Shown here: positions 25,104 to 32,456 of the stretch, one piece after another
Layout of the letters: each line of letters opens with the position of its first letter
How positions within the stretch are numbered: the first letter of the stretch is position 1
NCBI GenBank assembly: GCA_029946105.1
Contig: JAQSDW010000066.1
Location: forward strand, 1-52,484
From: Reyranella sp.
Lineage (GTDB): Bacteria > Pseudomonadota > Alphaproteobacteria > Reyranellales > Reyranellaceae
Length of the DNA stretch: 52,484 nucleotides
Reading direction: 5' to 3'
The notes under the pieces: generated by a model
What the model was told of the DNA's origin: nothing
The model's input: only the letters and a program-made list of their open reading frames with translations
Databases searched by the model: none
Program-made: the position numbers and the translations under genes

Positions 25104-26264
25104 TCAGGATGTCCGCTCCGCCTTCCGCTCGACTTCGTTGGGCCACAGCATCAGCGACACGGTGAGCAGGATGGCAAGACCACCCATGATGCCTATGAAA
25201 CGATCAATGCCCGGCATGATGCTGTTGGGCGGCGCTGGCCCCTGGATCAGCGTGACGATGAAGACAAACGCCGCTTGCGTGCCGATATAGCCCACATCGT
25301 GCTTGCCCAACTGGATATGCATCCCGATCCACACGCTGCCGCCGATCATCGCGATCCACCAGGGAAACGACTCGACCTGAATGGCCAGGCACAGGAGGGC
25401 GGCGATGCCGCCCAGCAGGCAGCCGAGGAAACGGTGCAACGATCGTTGGGCCACGGCATGGCGGGTGCCAAGGTTGCTGTTGGCAATCACCGGCGCCGAC
25501 ATCACCACGGCGACGGTGATGGCCATTTCGCTGAGCTGCGGCAGGTCCATCAGAATCCAGACGTTCAGCACAACGACGACGGAGATCGCCGCGCGCATGC
25601 CATGCAGCACCGACGGCCACTGCGGCCCGAGCAGATGGCGCCAGCCCGGCACCGTGGGCGGCGGGTCGGCATGCCAATGCAGGAGGAGATTGGAAACGAT
25701 GGCCGAGGCCACGACGCCGATCGCCACCTCGTAGGTCCGATAGAAAGCGACGTGGACCGCCTGCTGGGGGTTCTCCAACGACATCAACAGCACCATGGTG
25801 GAGGTGATGGTGAAGAACAGCCAGGCAAGTCCGTGCGGACTGACCTGCATGGCAATCACACCCAGCATGGTGACGCCGGCCAGGAATAGGTAGAGCGCGA
25901 AGTGATCGTAAGGCAGCCATCGCGCCATGATGAAGCCCATCACCGCGCCGGCGACCGTGCCGACCATGCGCAGCATGCCGCGCTTCAGCGACGCCGCCCC
26001 CGTCGACATGATCGTCATGTAGCCGCTGATCGCCGCCCACCATATCGAGTCGACCTCGAGCCACAGTGCCATCGTGGTCGCCAGAGGAACCGTGATGGCC
26101 GCGACCAGGCATTGCCTGGACCGCGCCGGGTCCGTGCCCAACTCGCCGATCTCGCGCCACCAGTTCCGGAGCGCATCGTCGACCATGACCCAAGCGTCGG
26201 CGAAGTCCGCCATCACCGACCTGAAGATGGACTCCTTCGGTTTCGCATGGGACTGGTCCCTCAT
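25104..26264 (-). CDS. FUSC-family inner-membrane protein (aromatic acid efflux type)
   Basis: The 386-residue product has two blocks of membrane helices (about 50-190 and 240-370) separated by a cytoplasmic segment around HWHADPPPTVPGWRHLLGP, the pattern of fusaric acid resistance/AaeB-type proteins; it is shorter than AaeB (about 650 residues). ISGYMTIMSTGAASLKRG and RTYEVAIGVVASAIVSNLLL are typical. Its ATG overlaps the stop of the HlyD-like gene (ATGA), so both form one efflux system, HlyD being the periplasmic adaptor. Start 26264 replaces a long in-frame extension that runs through the HlyD gene. Likely cargo is an aromatic acid or related toxic compound, by family only. Confidence 0.87.
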   Translation of the reverse strand: MRDQSHAKPKESIFRSVMADFADAWVMVDDALRNWWREIGELGTDPARSRQCLVAAITVPLATTMALWLEVDSIWWAAISGYMTIMSTGAASLKRGMLRMVGTVAGAVMGFIMARWLPYDHFALYLFLAGVTMLGVIAMQVSPHGLAWLFFTITSTMVLLMSLENPQQAVHVAFYRTYEVAIGVVASAIVSNLLLHWHADPPPTVPGWRHLLGPQWPSVLHGMRAAISVVVVLNVWILMDLPQLSEMAITVAVVMSAPVIANSNLGTRHAVAQRSLHRFLGCLLGGIAALLCLAIQVESFPWWIAMIGGSVWIGMHIQLGKHDVGYIGTQAAFVFIVTLIQGPAPPNSIMPGIDRFIGIMGGLAILLTVSLMLWPNEVERKAERTS

Positions 26265-27433
26265 GGCGTGAATATGATCGTACGCGCGTCGGCGCCCATG
26301 AAGAGCTTGAGGCCCGGCGGCGGATTTTCCAGTACGATGGTGACGGGAATGCGCCGTTGCAGGCGTATCCAGTCGGTGGTCGGCGCCACGTAGGGCAGCA
26401 GCTTGTCGATGCCGGGATCGCGGCTGATGCCGCGGGCGATGCCGGTGATCTTCGCGCGGTGGAAAACGAACGGCTCGCTGTCGAGCCACACCCAGGCCTC
26501 GCCACCGATGGTGAAGGAGCGGATGTAGTCCTGCTTGTAGTTGGCCATGATGCGCCAGGCATCCGCATCGACGATGCCGAGCATCGGGATGTTGATGGTC
26601 CCGGTGTCGCCGGGCTGCAGCGTCAGGTTGGTGATGGCGCCGTTGACCGGCGACGGGATCACGGTGCGATCGAGGTTCCACTGTGCCGTGGCATTCTCGG
26701 CGATCGCGAGGTTGAGGCCGGCCTGTTGCGCCAGGATGCTGGTTTGCGCCTTGTCGATGGCGATCTGGGTGATCGTCATCTCGGCGGCCGAACGGCGCAG
26801 CTCGTTGTTGGTCCGGTCCAGCTCCTCGACCGGGGCATACTGCTTCTGCGCGAGGTCGGAGTACCGACGCTGCTGCTCGAGGGCATAGGTGTGCGCCGAG
26901 GTCGAAGCCTGGAGTGCCGCCGTGGCGGTTAGGAGTTCCTCCTGCGCCACCTTGACCAGCGCCCTCGACTTTTCGATCTGCGCCTTGGTCTGGTTGACCA
27001 CGAGCTGGAACGGCACCGGGTCGATGGTCACCAGCCTGTCGCCCTTCTTCACGACCTGGTTGTCGACGACATGGACCGCGATGATCCGCCCGGTGATCTG
27101 CGGCGCCACGGCCACGAGGTCGGACCGCACATAGGCATCGTCGGTGTAGGCGACGAAATAGACGACGATCTGGTAGGCCACGAACAGGCCGAAGATCGTG
27201 CCGCCGACGGTGAGCAGGCGCCTGAGCCGGCTGGTCTCCCGCTCCGGCCGCGCGGCCCCGACCGCCGGCGCGGATGCCGGCACGGGGTCGGGGATCGGCG
27301 CAGGGATCGCAGCCGGGATCGGGACCGGCTTCGCCTCGGCAGCGGTCGACGCCGGCTCGACGATGCCCACGATCGGCGGCTCGGGCTTGGCACCCGGCGG
27401 CGGTGGGTCGGCGGAGGGCGCGGTGACACTCAT
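26261..27433 (-). CDS. HlyD/EmrA-family periplasmic adaptor protein
   Basis: The 390-residue product begins with a Pro/Ala-rich cytoplasmic tail of about 65 residues, then one membrane helix (LLTVGGTIFGLFVAYQIVVY). It continues with barrel-sandwich half motifs (DAYVRSDLVAVAPQITGRI, VVKKGDRLVTIDPVPF), a coiled-coil hairpin (about 150-250) and the returning half (WNLDRTVIPSPVNGAITNL). It anchors in the inner membrane and bridges to the outer membrane. The Pro-rich tail is longer than usual. It is the first gene of the efflux pair with the FUSC protein; the upstream gap contains a candidate promoter and repeats. Confidence 0.9.
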   Translation of the reverse strand: MSVTAPSADPPPPGAKPEPPIVGIVEPASTAAEAKPVPIPAAIPAPIPDPVPASAPAVGAARPERETSRLRRLLTVGGTIFGLFVAYQIVVYFVAYTDDAYVRSDLVAVAPQITGRIIAVHVVDNQVVKKGDRLVTIDPVPFQLVVNQTKAQIEKSRALVKVAQEELLTATAALQASTSAHTYALEQQRRYSDLAQKQYAPVEELDRTNNELRRSAAEMTITQIAIDKAQTSILAQQAGLNLAIAENATAQWNLDRTVIPSPVNGAITNLTLQPGDTGTINIPMLGIVDADAWRIMANYKQDYIRSFTIGGEAWVWLDSEPFVFHRAKITGIARGISRDPGIDKLLPYVAPTTDWIRLQRRIPVTIVLENPPPGLKLFMGADARTIIFTP

Positions 27434-27492
27434 GGGGCGAAACTAGCGCCTTCGCGGCGACGGGCAAGCGTCGGGCTGGCTCGAATTGGATA

Positions 27493-27520
27493 TTGACTAT
27501 CCTATCCTTTAGCCTATACT
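27493..27520 (+). promoter_or_regulatory. sigma-70-like promoter, orphan, with CCTATCC repeats
   Basis: TTGACT at 27493-27498 and TATACT at 27515-27520 are separated by 16 bases and match the housekeeping consensus well. The heptamer CCTATCC occurs at 27501-27507 and 27521-27527, exactly 20 bases apart and on one face of the helix, so a regulator could bind there. Reading rightwards no protein gene follows before the antiparallel kinase gene; a small or antisense RNA is possible. Alternatively the repeats control the leftward hlyD-like gene. Confidence 0.35.
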
Positions 27521-27599
27521 CCTATCCGTGACTTCTCCCCGCCCGATCTGCGTCCCCCGCCCCGGCAAACAGTTCTCGACGTCTGCTCGTCCGATTGGA

Positions 27600-27727
27600 C
27601 TGGCGACGTGAAAAAGGTGATCCGGTGTCCCACGCCCCAGCCCCGAAGACACCGGATTCGGCGAACGCGAACAAGGGCTTGGTCGATGAAGCGCGAGGTG
27701 CCTGGCGACGTGAACCCCTGTCCCACG
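27600..27727. repeat. direct repeats flanking an inverted repeat
   Basis: CTGGCGACGTGAA occurs at 27600-27612 and 27702-27714, and TGTCCCACG follows each at 27626-27634 and 27719-27727. Between them ATCCGGTGTC (27620-27629) and GACACCGGAT (27648-27657) form a perfect 10-base inverted repeat with an 18-base loop. The duplication looks like two diverged copies of a short repetitive element, the second missing the hairpin insert. The role is unknown. Confidence 0.45.
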
Positions 27728-27764
27728 GGCACGATCCGGCGCGGAGCGGCGAAGCGAAGCGCGC

Positions 27765-29936
27765 TCAGAAACTCATGCTCTTGATCTTGGCGCCAAGGGC
27801 CGCGATCGAGAACGGCTTGCCGATGAAATTGACACCGGGGTCGAGCACGCCGTGATGGACGATCGTGTTGGCGGTATAGCCGGTGGTGAACAGGACTTTC
27901 AGTGCCGGCCAGCGCTCGGTGGCGACGGCGGCGAGTTGGCGGCCGTTCATGTTGCCGGGCAGGCCCACGTCGGTGAACAGCAGGCCGATGTCGTCGTGCG
28001 CCTCCAGCACCGCCAGCGCCTGCGCGCCGTCGCCGGCTTGATAAACGGTGCAGCCGATTTCGCGGCAAGCCGAAACGGCGAACTCGCGCACGACAGGATC
28101 GTCCTCGACGACCAGTACGACGAGGCTGCCGTCCGTCGCGTGCAGCGGCTGAAGGGCCGACTCGACGCTCTCGCCGGCTTCTGCCACGGCGCGCGGCAGG
28201 TAGACCTTGACCGTCGTGCCCTGGCCCAGCTCGCTGTAGATCTTGAGATGGCCGCCGACCTGCTTGACGTAGCCGAAGGTCATGCTGAGGCCGAGGCCGG
28301 TGCCCTGCCCGCGCTGCTTGGTGGTGAAGAACGGCTCGAAGGCGCGCACCATGGTCTCGTGATCCATGCCGGCGCCGGTATCCGACACCGCGATCATCAC
28401 ATACTGGCCAGCCGTGACATCGATGTCGGCAGCGGCATAGGCGTCGTCGAGGTGAGCGTTGGCGGTCTCGATGGTGAGCGTGCCGCCGTTCGCCATGGCG
28501 TCGCGACCGTTGATGGCGAGGTTCAGGACAGCGCTTTCGAGCTGGACGGCGTCGGACCGCGCCCGCCACAGTCCGCCAGCCAGGATCGTCTCGATCTCGA
28601 CCCGCTCGCCCAGCGTCCGGCGCAGCAGTTCGGACATGCCCGAGACCAGCCGGTTGGCGTCGACCGCCTCGATCTGCAGCGGCTGCTGACGCGAGAAGGC
28701 GAGCAGCCGCTGGGTGAGCTGGGCTGCTCGCGACACAGCGGTCCTGGCGAGGTCGAGAAAGCGCGCGACGTCGGCCGACGCGTCGGGCAGGCGGCGGCCG
28801 ACCATCTCGAGGGCGCCACCGATGCCGGTCAGCAGGTTGTTGAAGTCGTGGGCGATGCCGGCGGTGAGCTGGCCGACCGCGGTCATCTTCTGCGACTGGC
28901 GCAGGCTCTCTTCCGCGCTCGCGCGCCGGGCCTGCTCGTCGTGCAGCTTGGCCAAGGCGGCGCTCTCCTGCATCGCGCGGCGCGACGCGAGCAACGCCAG
29001 CCCCATCAGGGCGAGCGTCGCCGGCAGCCCGAAGACGAGGTGGGACGTCATGCGCGAGAGCCACGCCGCGCGAATCGTATCCGTCGCATAACCGTGCACG
29101 ACATAGATCGGCAGGTCGGCCAGCTTGCGGTACATGAAGATGCGGGCATGACCGTCGAAGCTGGAACTGTCGGTCTCGTAGATGCCGACGTCGGGGGAGG
29201 CTGCGATCGAACGCATGAAGCCGCTGTTCGGACCGAGCCGGGTTGGCCCGCCCGTCGCGGGATAGCGCGCCAGTATCTCGCCGTCGTTACGCACCAGGGC
29301 CGCAGTGAAGTTCTTGGCGTCGGAGGCCTGCGAGAAGCGATCGATGAAATAGGCCGGCGAGATCGAGACCGCGATGATGCCGTTGAACTTCCCGTCCGCG
29401 GTCTCGCGGCGCTCGCTGTACTGGAAGAAGGTGCCGTCGCCCACGCGCCCGCGCAGCATCTCGCTCACGTTCAGCCGGGCGCCGTCGCGATGGGCGATGA
29501 AATAGGAGCGATCGGCGGTACTGACTCCAGGTGGCAGGGGGAAGGTCCTGGCGGAAACGAGGGCGCTCCCGTCGGCATCGATCACGAAGGCATTCTGGAT
29601 CTGAGGCAGGGACTCCACCAGCCGCTTGAGGCGCTCATGGATCTTCTGCTCGTTCGTCCGGATGCCCTCGTTGGTGTAGTGATCGACGATCTCGGCGATG
29701 TTGGCGATGACCAGGTAGTCGGTCTCGAAGGTCGTGCGGACGTTGACGTAGATCAGGTCGAGCGTGAGCGCGATGCGCTCCTCGGCCTGCTGCCGCATCT
29801 CGTCGTAGGCCAGCCAGCTCGCACCGGCGAACAGCAGCACCGGCACGATCAGCGTGGCCGCCACCAGCACCAGCGACGTTTCGGCGGCCGTGGTGCCTCG
29901 AAGCCCCCAGGTCCGCCACTTGAGCAGACGGCGCAT
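27765..29936 (-). CDS. hybrid sensor histidine kinase with dCACHE-like sensor and receiver domain
   Basis: The 723-residue product has a membrane helix at about 20-42, a periplasmic double-CACHE-like sensor (45-290), a second membrane helix near 298-318, a HisKA domain with phospho-acceptor His363 in [11 protein letters not shown], an ATPase domain ([33 protein letters not shown]), and a C-terminal receiver with phospho-acceptor Asp656 in [10 protein letters not shown] and Lys707. It senses an external small molecule and autophosphorylates on His. It starts 9 bases after a single-domain receiver gene, so the two act together. The attached receiver may tune or reverse phosphotransfer. Confidence 0.92.
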   Translation of the reverse strand: MRRLLKWRTWGLRGTTAAETSLVLVAATLIVPVLLFAGASWLAYDEMRQQAEERIALTLDLIYVNVRTTFETDYLVIANIAEIVDHYTNEGIRTNEQKIHERLKRLVESLPQIQNAFVIDADGSALVSARTFPLPPGVSTADRSYFIAHRDGARLNVSEMLRGRVGDGTFFQYSERRETADGKFNGIIAVSISPAYFIDRFSQASDAKNFTAALVRNDGEILARYPATGGPTRLGPNSGFMRSIAASPDVGIYETDSSSFDGHARIFMYRKLADLPIYVVHGYATDTIRAAWLSRMTSHLVFGLPATLALMGLALLASRRAMQESAALAKLHDEQARRASAEESLRQSQKMTAVGQLTAGIAHDFNNLLTGIGGALEMVGRRLPDASADVARFLDLARTAVSRAAQLTQRLLAFSRQQPLQIEAVDANRLVSGMSELLRRTLGERVEIETILAGGLWRARSDAVQLESAVLNLAINGRDAMANGGTLTIETANAHLDDAYAAADIDVTAGQYVMIAVSDTGAGMDHETMVRAFEPFFTTKQRGQGTGLGLSMTFGYVKQVGGHLKIYSELGQGTTVKVYLPRAVAEAGESVESALQPLHATDGSLVVLVVEDDPVVREFAVSACREIGCTVYQAGDGAQALAVLEAHDDIGLLFTDVGLPGNMNGRQLAAVATERWPALKVLFTTGYTANTIVHHGVLDPGVNFIGKPFSIAALGAKIKSMSF

Positions 29937-29945
29937 TGCGATCGC

Positions 29946-30299
29946 CTAGGCGCGGGCGATCAGCGACGCGACGAACTTCGACAGCCCGACGGCGCTGTAC
30001 GGCTTGGAAAAGACATGTACCTCGGGCCCGCCCGCGCCGCCCGGGGCGTGGGCGCCGGAACAGCGGATGACGGGTGTCCCCGGCCGGTGCCGAGCCGCCG
30101 CCTCGATCACCCCCTCGCCCGACATGTCGGGGAGGCCGATGTCGACGATGATGGCCGACAGCGCCGCCGTGCCCATCAAGACATCGAGCGCCGCCTGGCC
30201 GGTCGGCGCCTCGATGCAATCGAGGCCGATCTCGCCCAACGCGTCGACCAGGACGGCGCGGATCAGGAACTCGTCTTCGACCAGCAGGACGCTCGGCAT
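29946..30299 (-). CDS. single-domain response regulator (CheY-like receiver)
   Basis: The 117-residue product is a receiver domain only: acidic Glu8-Asp9 in VLLVEDEF, phospho-acceptor Asp53 in IIVDIGLPDMSG, Ser81 and Lys99 in VFSKPY. There is no DNA-binding or enzymatic output domain, so it works by phosphotransfer or protein binding, probably with the hybrid kinase encoded 9 bases downstream. It begins 9 bases after the Old Yellow Enzyme gene ends, which suggests a single transcript from that gene through the kinase. Confidence 0.9.
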   Translation of the reverse strand: MPSVLLVEDEFLIRAVLVDALGEIGLDCIEAPTGQAALDVLMGTAALSAIIVDIGLPDMSGEGVIEAAARHRPGTPVIRCSGAHAPGGAGGPEVHVFSKPYSAVGLSKFVASLIARA

Positions 30300-30308
30300 G
30301 ACGCTGCC

Positions 30309-31445
30309 CTACTCCGCGGCCTTGGCCATCGACTGTTGAGGCTTGAAGGCAAGGATCGAGCCGCCGCGGGCCGCTGGCAGCGGCAATGGGGGCGTCTCGA
30401 CACCGAGCGCTCGGGCGGCGTTCCAGCCCCAGCGCGGATCGACCAGGAAGGAACGCGCATGCACGGTGCAGTCGGCTTCGCCCGAAGCGATGATGCGCTC
30501 GGCCTGTTCCGGTTCGGTGATGATGCCGACCGCCCAGGTCTTGATGCCGGTTTCGCGGCGGATGTGGGCGGCGAACGGCACCTGATAACCGGGGCCGATC
30601 TGGATCTTCTGGGCCGGCGAATTGCCACCCGAACTCGCATCGATGAAGTCGCAGCCCAGCGCCTTCAACTGCCGCGCCGTCTCGATCGTGTCTTCTATGG
30701 TGAGGCCGCCCTCGACCCAGTCGGTGACCGAAAGGCGAATGCCGAGCGCCTTGTCCGCCGGCCATACCTTGCGGCAGGCCTCGAACACTTCGAGAGGAAA
30801 GCGCCGGCGCTTTTCCATGGTGCCGCCGTATGCGTCGGTGCGGGTGTTGCTTAGCGGCGAGAGGAACTGGTGCAGCAGGTAGCCGTGCGCGCCGTGCACC
30901 TCTACCAGGTCGAAGCCGAGCCGCGCGCTGCGCTCGACTGCCGTCACGAAGGACTGTTTTACCCGCTTCAGCCCCGTGGCATCGAGCTCGACAGGCGTGT
31001 GCCACTTGGCGGCGGGATCGTAGGGATTGGCCGACGCCGAGAAGGTCGTCCATGGCAGGTCGGGCGCATCGGCCTGCGTGAGCGGCCCGCCACCCTTCCA
31101 CGGCCGTTGCGCCGAGGCCTTGCGCCCGGCATGTGCAAGCTGGATGCCGAGCTTCACGTGCGGCATCCAGGCTCGCACCCATTCGACGACCGGCTTCAGC
31201 GCCGCTTCGTTCTCGTCGCTGTAAAGGCCGAGGCAGCCTTGGGTGATGCGGCCCTCGCGCTCGACATGCGTCGCTTCGAGGCAAAGCAGCCCCGCACCCG
31301 ACATGGCGAGCATGCCGTAGTGCACCTGATGCCAGGGCTGGGCGCTGCCATCGATCGCGGCGTACTGGCACATCGGCGAGACGACGATGCGGTTGGGCAG
31401 CGTGATGCCGCCGAGCTCGACAGGCGTGAAGAGTTGGGCGGTCAT
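30309..31445 (-). CDS. NADH:flavin oxidoreductase, Old Yellow Enzyme family (YqjM/NamA class)
   Basis: The 378-residue product is a single TIM-barrel FMN enzyme: NRIVVSPMCQYAA at the N-terminus with the Cys typical of the YqjM class, QLAHAGRKA, the substrate-binding VHGAHGYLLHQFLSP and the late SGEADCTVHARSFL (family: GEADLVALGR). Such enzymes reduce activated C=C bonds of enones or nitro groups using NAD(P)H. ATG is preceded by AGGGA. It lies 21 bases after nudC and 9 bases before the response regulator gene, an unusual partner for a two-component system. The physiological substrate is unknown. Confidence 0.92.
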   Translation of the reverse strand: MTAQLFTPVELGGITLPNRIVVSPMCQYAAIDGSAQPWHQVHYGMLAMSGAGLLCLEATHVEREGRITQGCLGLYSDENEAALKPVVEWVRAWMPHVKLGIQLAHAGRKASAQRPWKGGGPLTQADAPDLPWTTFSASANPYDPAAKWHTPVELDATGLKRVKQSFVTAVERSARLGFDLVEVHGAHGYLLHQFLSPLSNTRTDAYGGTMEKRRRFPLEVFEACRKVWPADKALGIRLSVTDWVEGGLTIEDTIETARQLKALGCDFIDASSGGNSPAQKIQIGPGYQVPFAAHIRRETGIKTWAVGIITEPEQAERIIASGEADCTVHARSFLVDPRWGWNAARALGVETPPLPLPAARGGSILAFKPQQSMAKAAE

Positions 31446-31466
31446 CGTGGTCCCTGTTGTGGCGGA

Positions 31467-32396
31467 TCAGCCGGAGATCGACGCGCCGGCCTCGTGGCCC
31501 AGCCATTCCTCGATCAGGCGGCGGGCAATGGAATCGCGGCGCGGCATGAAGAACGAGCCATCCTTGGGCATGTTCTCCGGCCGCAGTTCCTCGCGCGAAA
31601 GCCAGCGCGCGCTTTCGAGCTCGGATTCGTTCACGCTGAAATCCATCGATTCGGCCTCGGCATGGAAGCCGATCATCACCGAGGCCGGAAACGGCCAAGG
31701 CTGCGACGAGCGGTAGATGACGTTGTTTACGCGCACCTTCACTTCCTCGTAAACCTCGCGCACGACCGCATCCTCGAAGCTCTCTCCAGGCTCGACGAAG
31801 CCGGCCAGGGTCGAATGCATGCCACGCGGGAAATGCTTGCCACGTCCCAGCAGGCACTTGTCGCCATGATGGACCAGCATGATCACCGCCGGATCGGTAC
31901 GGGGGAAGTGCTCGGTCTTGCAGCTCTCGTTGGTGCACATGCGGACGTGGCCGGCGCGCGTGATCTTGGTCGAGGCGCCGCACACGCCGCAGTAGCGGTG
32001 GCGGCGATGCCAGTAGGTCATGCCGCGGGCATAGGCCAGCACCGAGCCCTCGCGCGCGAACAGCAGCGGTCCGACCTGGCGCAGGTCGACGAACTCTCCC
32101 AGCTCGCCAAGCGGCGTCTCCTTGCCGGTGACGTCGACGGCGAAATAGGGCGTGCCCTCGACATAACCCAGGAAGATCTGGGTGTCGGCGGCACCCGCCA
32201 CCGCGCGCGCCATCATGCCCTGGAGGAAAACCGCTTCGGGATTTCCCCCAGTCTTCACCAGGTTCTTTTCGGAATCGATGGGAACGAACCGCGCTGCGCC
32301 CGACGAGGCGAGCTCGATCATCCGTTCCTCGTCTTCACGTTCGTGGCTGGCGCGGTCAATGTCCGCACTGGAATAGGGATTTCTGGGTCTTTGCAT
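31467..32396 (-). CDS. nudC: NAD+ diphosphatase (NudC)
   Basis: The 309-residue product has an N-terminal domain, a zinc ribbon (Cys136, Cys139, Cys154, Cys159), a Nudix box starting at GFVEPGESFEDA and the SQPWPFPAS signature specific to NudC at 231-239. NudC cleaves NAD(H) to NMN(H) and AMP and can remove NAD caps from RNA. In the Nudix box the usual Gly after REUXEEX is Lys220 (REVYEEVKV); the catalytic glutamates are intact, so activity is still expected. It lies 60 bases after the FAD/Fe-S oxidoreductase gene and 21 bases before the Old Yellow Enzyme gene. Confidence 0.93.
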   Translation of the reverse strand: MQRPRNPYSSADIDRASHEREDEERMIELASSGAARFVPIDSEKNLVKTGGNPEAVFLQGMMARAVAGAADTQIFLGYVEGTPYFAVDVTGKETPLGELGEFVDLRQVGPLLFAREGSVLAYARGMTYWHRRHRYCGVCGASTKITRAGHVRMCTNESCKTEHFPRTDPAVIMLVHHGDKCLLGRGKHFPRGMHSTLAGFVEPGESFEDAVVREVYEEVKVRVNNVIYRSSQPWPFPASVMIGFHAEAESMDFSVNESELESARWLSREELRPENMPKDGSFFMPRRDSIARRLIEEWLGHEAGASISG

Positions 32397-32456
32397 GTCG
32401 CGGCGACGGTGCCACAGCGCGTGGGTTGCTGCAATGTTGGCGGGTGTTGCCCGCCG

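Larger units (their letters stand above)
27434..27764. other. intergenic region between hlyD-like gene and histidine kinase gene
   Basis: This 331-base gap holds no convincing protein gene. It contains a promoter-like sequence on the plus strand, two CCTATCC heptamers spaced 20 bases, a strong inverted repeat, and a pair of direct repeats, described separately. Both flanking genes lie on the minus strand, so the plus-strand promoter has no obvious protein-coding target. Confidence 0.5.

Noticed and set aside
26265..27467. In-frame N-terminal extension of the FUSC gene
   Set aside because: It reads through the HlyD gene in another frame; the ATG overlapping the HlyD stop fits the family start.
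27852..30854. A 1000-codon open frame on the plus strand
   Set aside because: It is antisense to the hybrid kinase, receiver and Old Yellow Enzyme genes, has no recognisable domains and the Arg/Gly/His-rich composition typical of GC-rich antisense frames.
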